22,431 nucleotides of DNA from CAYGZA01 sp964354135 (GTDB lineage Bacteria; Planctomycetota; Planctomycetia; Pirellulales; Thermoguttaceae): contig CAYGZA010000068.1 in assembly GCA_964354135.1 (NCBI GenBank), forward strand, positions 1 through 22,431, given 5' to 3'. Below the pieces are notes generated by a model, which was given only the letters and a program-made list of their open reading frames with translations, did not search any database and was not told where the DNA came from. A program made the position numbers and the translations under genes. Below are positions 15,309 to 21,281 of the stretch, piece after piece. Position 1 is the first letter of the stretch; each line of letters starts with the position of its first letter.

Positions 15309-17426
15309 TCACTTACGCCGGTAGCGAACCAGCGCGGAATCGGGCTGGCCGTTCAACGGGACCTCCAAGCCCTCGTCCATCAGCATGCTGCCGGCCACGG
15401 TTTGGCCCTGCGAACTGTCCATGTTGACCAGGTCGTACGACTTGTCCCGCTCCAGGCCCAACAGCCGCAAACGCCGGCTCTTCTCCGCGCTCTTGGGGCG
15501 CTTCAGGACGACGACCAAGCCCTCGTCGGTCTCCGGCAAGTGAAGCTGGTAGGCGATCCAGGCATCGGCGGCCTGAGAGTACGGCGTGAGCGGATAGTAG
15601 TCGCCATAGTAGTATTTCTGGATGGCCAGGTACTGCTCGATCAGGGCCTTGGCATCGCGCATCGTCTTCTCGTCGTCCTGCGGCGGGAGCTTCACGTTCA
15701 GCCCGGCGGTCATGGCGCTGCGGATCTCGTATTCGTTGCCTTTTTTGAGTTCCGCCCCCTCGCTCATGTGGAGCGGCACCCAGGACATGAGCCCGAAGGT
15801 GTGGCACTGCCTGTGAATCGCGTCGGCGGGCCAGTCGGTCCGCCACAGGGCCGTGGCCCGGCCGATCGTCTCCAGGTCGATCCGCCGGCCGCCGCTTGCG
15901 CAATTGTCGATCGCCAGGTGCGGATGCCGCCGCAGCAATTCATCCCACATCGCGTAGAGGCCGGTCACGTACCGTATCTCCGTGATCCCTTTGCGGTCCG
16001 GCGGGTCGGCGCCCTGCCAGTATTCCAGCGGGGCGATGTTGAAGTCCTCGCGGTACCAGTCCAGGCCGAACTCCTTGATCCGGTCCGAGAGCCAGTCGGT
16101 GAGAAACTGCCTCGCGGCCGGCTCGCCCATGTTCCAGAGCACGTCGCCCTCGACGATCTGACTCCGATGGCTCTCCCAGAGGACCCAGCGGGCGTCTTCG
16201 TGCGGGACGCCCCAATTCATGTTCCGCTGCTTGTAGGCGGGCTCGCCGTTCTTCAATTCCAGGAGCCAGTTGGGTTTCTCCTTGAGTTTCGCCCACGGCG
16301 TGCCGGGGCAGACCCGCTGCGGCTCGAACCACAAAAGCAGCTTACGCCCGGAAGCGTGCAGGGGATCGCTTAGCGCGCGGAAGCCCTGCGGGTAGAGGTC
16401 CTTGCGGACATCCCAGTTGCCGGGATACTTGAACCACGGGGCACCGCCGAACCACTCGGCGTCGATCCAGTAGAGCCCGATGGGCAGGTCGTGGCGCTTG
16501 ATCCGCTCGATCGTCTTGAGGTGCTCGGCAGCGGACGAGCCGCCCCAGGAGCCGATGAGCACCGGCAGCACAAGCGGCTTGCCGCCGGGCTTGGGCCGAT
16601 GATGCCTCAAGAGGAAGCGACGCAGAACGTTCTGACCGCGCATCCGGTCGCCTTGCCAGAAGAGCGTGAGGATCCGCGGCGTGCGGATCTCTTCGCCGGG
16701 ATGGAGCTTGAGATGCGTCTTGGCCATGCCGGCCCGCGCAAAGGCCCGATTCTCTCTGTCGCAGCCGAACGTGGCGGTCCACTCTCCGGTCCAGCCGATG
16801 CCGACGGTCATGCCACTGCTCCCGCCGTCCAGGTTGAAAAACGGCAGGACTTCGCTCGACGAGCGGCCCCCGCCCGGCTGCAAACAGACCTCCGTACCGG
16901 CCTCAAGAGGTCTTTCGACGGGGGCGAAATCGTCCAGGCAGCAGAGCGCCCCTTTGGCATAACGCAGCACCACCTTCCGCCTGCTGCTCGAAGGATCCGA
17001 GACGCGGTAGTCGAGCGGCCAAACCTGTTCCAGGATCGGTGTGTCGTCCTTGCCGGTGTTCTTGAAATACAGAACCGACTCGACGGCCGCGTGATCCGGG
17101 AACAAGACCGACTCGAGCCGGACTTCCAGGCCGGTCTTCGGGTCGGACCAGGTTTCCGTCCGTTGGGTCTGGCTCGTATCCAGAGTCTGCGACCGGCTCG
17201 CACGGATCCATTGCGGCAACAATTCGGCAGACTTGCGCGAACCGTAGATGAACGACCAAGACCACGAGGGCGGATCCGTTTGCCCCCGGAGAAGCTTGGC
17301 CCATACAATTGCGTCATTGGCCTCTTCCTGGCGTATCTTCGCTCCGGGCGTCTGTTGAGCCCACACGGTTGCGGCGGCCAGCAACGTGAGAACCACGACG
17401 GTCGAAAAAAGCGGACGACTGCTCAT
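15309..17426 (-). CDS. Secreted GH36-like alpha-galactosidase (clan GH-D glycoside hydrolase)
   Basis: A 705-residue retaining glycosidase that probably cleaves alpha-galactosides outside the cytoplasm. The ATG at 17426 gives a Sec signal peptide (hydrophobic VVVLTLLAAATV, cleavage near VWA/QQ), with GAGG ten bases upstream. Layout: N-terminal beta-sandwich to about residue 290; a TIM barrel with LPIGLYWIDAEWFGG, KLLLWFEPQRV and DWYREDFN, where D461 is the likely nucleophile; then CASGGRRIDLETI and WRTDWPAD, where D531 is the likely acid/base; and a short C-terminal beta domain. These follow the order of melibiase-type GH36 enzymes, but both catalytic motifs differ from classic ones (KWDMN, SDNTDA), so the substrate could be another alpha-linked sugar. 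It is transcribed alone, downstream of the ferredoxin gene and its hairpin, and is convergent with the NSS small subunit. No sugar transporter is nearby. Confidence 0.88.
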   Translation of the reverse strand: MSSRPLFSTVVVLTLLAAATVWAQQTPGAKIRQEEANDAIVWAKLLRGQTDPPSWSWSFIYGSRKSAELLPQWIRASRSQTLDTSQTQRTETWSDPKTGLEVRLESVLFPDHAAVESVLYFKNTGKDDTPILEQVWPLDYRVSDPSSSRRKVVLRYAKGALCCLDDFAPVERPLEAGTEVCLQPGGGRSSSEVLPFFNLDGGSSGMTVGIGWTGEWTATFGCDRENRAFARAGMAKTHLKLHPGEEIRTPRILTLFWQGDRMRGQNVLRRFLLRHHRPKPGGKPLVLPVLIGSWGGSSAAEHLKTIERIKRHDLPIGLYWIDAEWFGGAPWFKYPGNWDVRKDLYPQGFRALSDPLHASGRKLLLWFEPQRVCPGTPWAKLKEKPNWLLELKNGEPAYKQRNMNWGVPHEDARWVLWESHRSQIVEGDVLWNMGEPAARQFLTDWLSDRIKEFGLDWYREDFNIAPLEYWQGADPPDRKGITEIRYVTGLYAMWDELLRRHPHLAIDNCASGGRRIDLETIGRATALWRTDWPADAIHRQCHTFGLMSWVPLHMSEGAELKKGNEYEIRSAMTAGLNVKLPPQDDEKTMRDAKALIEQYLAIQKYYYGDYYPLTPYSQAADAWIAYQLHLPETDEGLVVVLKRPKSAEKSRRLRLLGLERDKSYDLVNMDSSQGQTVAGSMLMDEGLEVPLNGQPDSALVRYRRK

Positions 17427-17471
17427 GGCACGTGATCCTCGTTGGTTTGTGGAACACGCTATCACGTCCAA

Positions 17472-17495
17472 GCCCACGGGCTGCAACCCGTGGGC
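17472..17495 (-). terminator. Strong hairpin after the polyferredoxin gene
   Basis: A perfect 9-bp stem GCCCACGGG (17472-17480) and CCCGTGGGC (17487-17495) encloses a 6-base loop, starting seven bases after the stop codon on the minus strand. It probably ends the DUF362-polyferredoxin transcript. There is no T-run, so it may instead be an intergenic repeat of the hairpin type. Confidence 0.55.
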
Positions 17496-17501
17496 CTTCG
17501 C

Positions 17502-19124
17502 TTACCCGTACGGTTCTTCGTCCGGCAAGATGGGCTGATAATCGGTGTTGCGGCTCTCGTTGGTCGAGAAGACGCGGATCCCCGGCCGCTCCTTGAAAAC
17601 GCAGGCATGCTCGCACACGCCGCAACCGATGCACTTGGCCAGGTCCACATGCGGCTGGTGGATGGTCTTGGTCTGGCCGTTGCGGTCGCGGACTTCCACT
17701 TCCAGGGCATAGATCGCCTTATCCGGGATCGGGCACTGCTCCTCGCAGATGATGCAATCGCGGCCGTAGGTGTAGGGGATGCAGCGGGTGGTATCGAACT
17801 GTGCGAGCCCGATGCAGACCTTCTGCTTTTCTTCTACGCTGAGCGGCTGAATGGCCCCGGTCGGGCAGACCTGGCCGCAGAGATTGCACGTGTAATCGCA
17901 GTGGCCGACGAGGGGGACCAGGCGCGGGGTCCAGAGCCCTTCGAGTCCCGCTTCGGTAAGCGTGGGCTGCAGCCCGCCGGTCGGGCAAATCTTCATGCAC
18001 AGGCCGCAGGCCGTGCATCGCTTTAGGAATTCGCGCTCGCCCAGCGCGCCCGGGGGACGGATGAGCGCCGGGTGAAACGTCTTGCCGCGGGCCTGCGGGC
18101 CGAGCCGCAGTAGGGGCACCGCGACCAGGCCGCCCAGCGCCGCGCCGACCAGGGCCCGCTTCGAGAGATCGACCCCTTCCACCTTCGGCTCCCTGCGCCA
18201 AGGCCAAACGAACTGAAAGGCGAGGCTCTCGCGGCGGCAGGACTCGGTGCAATTGAGGCAGCCGAAGCACTCGGCCGGCTTCCACTGTTCCCCAGGGGCT
18301 GCGGCCGCGGCGCCAGGGCACCTCGTGCCGCAGAGGTCGCACTGGTTGCAGGTCTCCCGGTTGGTCGCCCGGCGCAAGAGCGGCCGCCACGCGAACACCC
18401 CCAAGAGGGCGCCCAACGGGCAGAGGTACCGGCACCAGTAGCGGCGGCGGTAAGCATTCAGTGCGAGCATTCCGAGGAATAGGACCACGATCAGCCCGGT
18501 GCCCAGAAAGGCCTGGCGCTCGACGGCGAATGCCTGGCTCTTGAAGAGCTCATAGACCGGCTCCGTGACCTCGGTTAGGTGCCAAGGGCCGATGGTGGGG
18601 TCGGCGCGGAAGACCGCCGTGCTGCTGTCTTCCACCGCCGCTTGCGCGGCAGGGAAAAGGGCCACCGTCGTAGTCCGGTAGAGCCACACCAGCGGGTCGA
18701 AGATCGAGACCCAATGGACCCCGAGCACCGCCATCACCAGGAAGCCGGCCAGCAGGTAGTACTTCGTCCGCTGCCAGGGCGACCAGGGGTCGTGGCGTTT
18801 TCCGCGGTGGTTCAGGACGCGGCTTGCGGCGCCGTGGATCGTCCCCAGGGGACACACCCAGCCGCAGAAAACGCGGCCGCAGAGGACCGTCAGGACGATC
18901 ACCACCAGCGACCAGAGCAGCAACACCGGCACCGCATGGGCTGCGAGCCAGGTGGCGACCAGGATCAGCGGGTCGAAGAGGAAGAACCCCTTTAGCCACG
19001 CTTGCGGCTCCGCGTCGGTGCGGTAGCGTGCCGCCAGGATCAGGTAGAAGAACGCCAGCAGGAAAACCGCCTGGACTACCCGCCGGGTCCGCGCGGCGGT
19101 CCAAAGGGGGCGGCGCCGGGTCAT
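17502..19124 (-). CDS. Membrane-bound polyferredoxin (NapH/MauN-like, multiple 4Fe-4S clusters)
   Basis: A 540-residue electron-transfer protein. Hydrophobic helices lie at about residues 15-33, 52-83, 121-140 and 206-225. Two membrane-edge motifs, CGRVFCGWVCPLG (C82, C87, C91) and CRYLCPLG (C231, C235), are the hallmark of NapH/NosR/RdxA-type proteins. Ferredoxin-type clusters follow: C259-C262-C265-C269P, C286-C289-C292-C296, C370-C373-C376-C380P, C409-C413-C416-C420P, an irregular set C437/C448/C457-C460-C464P, and C498-C501-C504-C508. A hydrophobic stretch about 324-340 separates the first pair from the rest, so it looks like a NapH-like half fused to a NapG-like half. It overlaps the DUF362 gene by ATGA, so the two are translationally coupled. 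Likely role: passing electrons between the quinone pool and a partner (inference). The partner enzyme is not in the window. Confidence 0.92.
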   Translation of the reverse strand: MTRRRPLWTAARTRRVVQAVFLLAFFYLILAARYRTDAEPQAWLKGFFLFDPLILVATWLAAHAVPVLLLWSLVVIVLTVLCGRVFCGWVCPLGTIHGAASRVLNHRGKRHDPWSPWQRTKYYLLAGFLVMAVLGVHWVSIFDPLVWLYRTTTVALFPAAQAAVEDSSTAVFRADPTIGPWHLTEVTEPVYELFKSQAFAVERQAFLGTGLIVVLFLGMLALNAYRRRYWCRYLCPLGALLGVFAWRPLLRRATNRETCNQCDLCGTRCPGAAAAAPGEQWKPAECFGCLNCTESCRRESLAFQFVWPWRREPKVEGVDLSKRALVGAALGGLVAVPLLRLGPQARGKTFHPALIRPPGALGEREFLKRCTACGLCMKICPTGGLQPTLTEAGLEGLWTPRLVPLVGHCDYTCNLCGQVCPTGAIQPLSVEEKQKVCIGLAQFDTTRCIPYTYGRDCIICEEQCPIPDKAIYALEVEVRDRNGQTKTIHQPHVDLAKCIGCGVCEHACVFKERPGIRVFSTNESRNTDYQPILPDEEPYG

Positions 19125-20065
19125 GAAACGGCGATCTCCTTCAGGGCCAACGAGCGGTAGTCGATCTTGCCCAGCCCGGCCTCCTCACCCTTGACAATGC
19201 TCTTGACATCGCGGGGCTTCCGGCCCAAGAGCTCGGCACCGAAGGCATCCAGGGCGACGATGTCCACGCCGGCAGCCACCGTGGTCGTGAGTTTCACGTC
19301 GGCCAGGTTGCCGCCCTTGGGGCCGTTGCGCAGGAGGACCCGCACGGCATCGAGGATCGAGAGCCGCGGCTTCATGAAGCGCACGAGGTCGGCCAGGCAC
19401 TCGGGGATCGCCTGGTGGATGATGTTCCGCTTCTCGATCACGCCCATGAAGTTCTTCATGCAGAGCGTGGCCTCGGCCAGCCCGTGGTGCTTGGCCACCG
19501 GGACGTTGATTACCAGGTCGCACTCCATGACCGCGGGCCAGACGGGGATCGACTTGAGCCGCTCGCCGTCGACCTTGGTCTCGCGGAAGCGGCTCTTGTC
19601 GAGGAAGAACACTTGTGCGCCGTTGTTGCGGGCAACGGCGGCCAGCCCGCTGGCCTCGTACGACTTGGCAGCCAGATCGACGGGGTTATCGCCCACTTTG
19701 ACGACCTTGGCGCCGGCGTCGAAGCACATTTTGATGACGGTGTCGAAGACGTCGGGGTTGGTGTTCGCGGCGGTTTCCGGCTTGCGGTCCCAGCCCATGT
19801 TGGGCTTGACCCAGACCACGTCGCCGTTCTTGACGAACCGCCCCAGCCCGCCGATCCCCTCGATCGCCTTCCTGGTCAACTGGACGGCGACCTTCTTGAG
19901 TTCGGCGTCGTCCAGCTCCTTGGGGCCCTTCCAACGGGCGATAGCCATGTCCGCCGCCTTGTTTTCGGCGGCCGGCAAACCGCGACTCGCAAGCGGCCCC
20001 GCTCCCAAAGCCAGCATCCCCGCTCCCGAGCCGACGATGAAGTCTCTTCTGGAAAACCTGCTCAT
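19121..20065 (-). CDS. Tat-exported DUF362 domain protein
   Basis: A 314-residue protein beginning MSRFSRRDFIVGSGAG, a twin-arginine signal (SRRDF) followed by a hydrophobic stretch, with likely cleavage near SRGLPAAEN. The start ATG at 20065 has AAGGAG eight bases upstream; longer in-frame starts lack this and would bury the Tat signal. The body has DUF362 features: VWVKPNMGWDR, GDNPVDLAAKSYEASGL, INVPVAKHHGLAEATLCMKN and the MGVIEKR segment. There is no attached ferredoxin domain, unlike many DUF362 proteins; instead the next gene, overlapping by four bases, is the polyferredoxin. Tat export suggests the protein folds, possibly with a cofactor, before crossing the membrane. The biochemical activity of DUF362 is not established. 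The C-terminus KEIAVS overlaps the next start codon. Confidence 0.9.
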   Translation of the reverse strand: MSRFSRRDFIVGSGAGMLALGAGPLASRGLPAAENKAADMAIARWKGPKELDDAELKKVAVQLTRKAIEGIGGLGRFVKNGDVVWVKPNMGWDRKPETAANTNPDVFDTVIKMCFDAGAKVVKVGDNPVDLAAKSYEASGLAAVARNNGAQVFFLDKSRFRETKVDGERLKSIPVWPAVMECDLVINVPVAKHHGLAEATLCMKNFMGVIEKRNIIHQAIPECLADLVRFMKPRLSILDAVRVLLRNGPKGGNLADVKLTTTVAAGVDIVALDAFGAELLGRKPRDVKSIVKGEEAGLGKIDYRSLALKEIAVS

Positions 20066-20225
20066 GCGAAAGTCTCCTTCGGATCGCAACCACAAGAACC
20101 CGGCGCCGGCCGACCGCCGCCGCGTACCTGCTACCTTAGCCGGAAGAGCGCGAAGAGGCAAGCCCCAGGGGGCAATCGGACCGAACTGGACGGCCCGGCT
20201 CAGCCATTTTCCACTGCCCGCTGCC

Positions 20226-20292
20226 GGCCGACAGGCGAGACGCCTGTCCTACTGGCCATTGACGGCCGACAGGCGAGACGCCTGCCCTACTG
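20226..20292 (-). repeat. Two direct repeats, each a perfect hairpin, right after fabI
   Basis: Two 29-bp copies (20226-20254 and 20264-20292) differ at one base and are spaced 38 bp start to start. Each contains an inverted repeat: arms GACAGGCG/CGCCTGTC around AGA in the first copy and CAGGCG/CGCCTG in the second. The second copy ends one base before the fabI stop codon region begins (20294-20296). They may stop or protect the fabI transcript, or be a dispersed palindromic repeat. Confidence 0.75.
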
Positions 20293-20293
20293 C

Positions 20294-21064
20294 CTAAAGC
20301 CCGATGATGCTGTACCCGCAGTCCACGTGGACCGTCTCGCCGGTCAAGCCGCCGGAAAGATGACTAAGGAGATAAAGTCCCGTGGTGCCGAGTTCCTCGG
20401 GCAGGACGTTGCGGCCCAGGCAAGATTTCCGCGCGGCGTGCTCCTGCATCTGGTCGAAGTCGGAGATGCCGGCGGAGCTAAGGGTCCGCATCGGTCCGGC
20501 GCTGATCGCGTTGATGCGGATGTTCTTCCGGCCCAGGTCCCAGGCCAGGTAGCGGACGCTGTGTTCCAGCGCCGCCTTGCAGATGCCCATCAGGTTGTAG
20601 CCGGGCATCACCTTCTCGCCGCCGAAGTAGGTCATGGTGACGATCGCGCCGCCGGCGCTCATCAGCGGGGCGGCGGCCCGGCAGCACGCCACCAGGCTGT
20701 AGACGCTGATGTCCATGGCCAGGTGCCAGGCCGCGCGGCTCGTTTCCAGATAGGGATTGCGGAGTTCCTGAGGCGGGGCGAACGCAATCGAGTGGATGAG
20801 GAAATCGAGCTTGCCGTAGGTCGCTCGCACGGCGTCGAAGACCCGGGCGACGTCTTCGTCGCGCTGCACGTCACAGGGCAAGAGCAGCTTCGGGGATTGT
20901 GCTTCTACCAGGCGGCCGATGCGGCGCTCGCCGGACGGGCCGGGCAGGTGCGTGAAGGCCAGCTCCGCCCCTTCGGCATACAGGGCCTGGCTGATCGCCC
21001 AGGCGATGCTGTGGTCGTTGGCCACGCCCATGACCAGGCCGGTCTTGCCGGTGAAGATGCCCAT
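20294..21064 (-). CDS. fabI: Enoyl-[acyl-carrier-protein] reductase (NADH), FabI
   Basis: A short-chain-dehydrogenase-fold enzyme of 256 residues that reduces enoyl-ACP in the last step of each fatty-acid elongation cycle. The N-terminal nucleotide-binding motif GVANDHSIAWAIS replaces the usual GxxxGxG, as in FabI. The catalytic Y-x6-K is YNLMGICK, with Y156 and K163 at exactly the E. coli FabI numbering, and the second tyrosine lies in TMTYFGGEK. HSIAFAP and the C-terminal GLTGETVHVDCGYSIIGL are also family signatures. The ATG at 21064 gives the canonical start MGIFTGKTGLVMG and usual length; the ribosome site is weak. Two hairpin repeats follow its stop. Upstream, a 217-bp gap with an inverted-repeat element separates it from the acyl-CoA dehydrogenase, so co-transcription is uncertain. 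Confidence 0.96.
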   Translation of the reverse strand: MGIFTGKTGLVMGVANDHSIAWAISQALYAEGAELAFTHLPGPSGERRIGRLVEAQSPKLLLPCDVQRDEDVARVFDAVRATYGKLDFLIHSIAFAPPQELRNPYLETSRAAWHLAMDISVYSLVACCRAAAPLMSAGGAIVTMTYFGGEKVMPGYNLMGICKAALEHSVRYLAWDLGRKNIRINAISAGPMRTLSSAGISDFDQMQEHAARKSCLGRNVLPEELGTTGLYLLSHLSGGLTGETVHVDCGYSIIGL

Positions 21065-21129
21065 CCGCCGCGCTCGCCTGGAAAGTTCGAGGAACACCAC
21101 GGAGGCACGGAGGGCACGGAGTTTAGAGC

Positions 21130-21157
21130 CGAAAGCTGAAAACGGAAAGCGGAACAA
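21130..21157 (+). repeat. Heptamer tandem array, word GGAAAGC
   Basis: Four 7-bp units (CGAAAGC, TGAAAAC, GGAAAGC, GGAACAA) lie in the left half of the inverted-repeat element. Part of the array (GAAAGCGGA) is nearly complementary to TCCGCTTTTC in the array at 21173. Confidence 0.6.
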
Positions 21158-21172
21158 CGAGACTTATCACTT

Positions 21173-21193
21173 CTCCGCTTTTCGCTCTCCGAT
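21173..21193 (+). repeat. Short heptamer array, word CTCCGCT
   Basis: Three 7-bp units (CTCCGCT, TTTCGCT, CTCCGAT) lie in the right half of the inverted-repeat element, in roughly reverse-complement relation to the left array. Confidence 0.45.
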
Positions 21194-21197
21194 TCCT

Positions 21198-21224
21198 GGT
21201 GGGTCTCGCTGCGCTCGACCCACC
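21198..21224. repeat. Perfect 8-bp hairpin inside the inverted-repeat element
   Basis: GGTGGGTC (21198-21205) pairs with GACCCACC (21217-21224) around an 11-base loop. It lies downstream of the acyl-CoA dehydrogenase stop on the minus strand, so it could act as a terminator, although no T-run follows. Confidence 0.6.
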
Positions 21225-21281
21225 CTGCGTATTCTCCCTCTCCTCCTCCGTGTTCTCCGTGCCTCCGTGGTGAAACCAGTC

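Larger units (their letters stand above)
21095..21272. repeat. 178-bp inverted-repeat element between acyl-CoA dehydrogenase and fabI
   Basis: The outer arms are a perfect 18-bp inverted repeat (CACCACGGAGGCACGGAG at 21095-21112 and its complement at 21255-21272). Allowing two mismatches they extend to 27 bp (21095-21121 and 21246-21272). Inside are two heptamer arrays (21130-21157, 21173-21193) and a hairpin (21198-21224). No reading frame for a transposase fits. It resembles a small non-autonomous element, but no target duplication is obvious. Confidence 0.6.

Noticed and set aside
21095..21272. Insertion sequence
   Set aside because: It is only 178 bp and has no transposase frame; a non-autonomous element remains possible and is listed as a finding.
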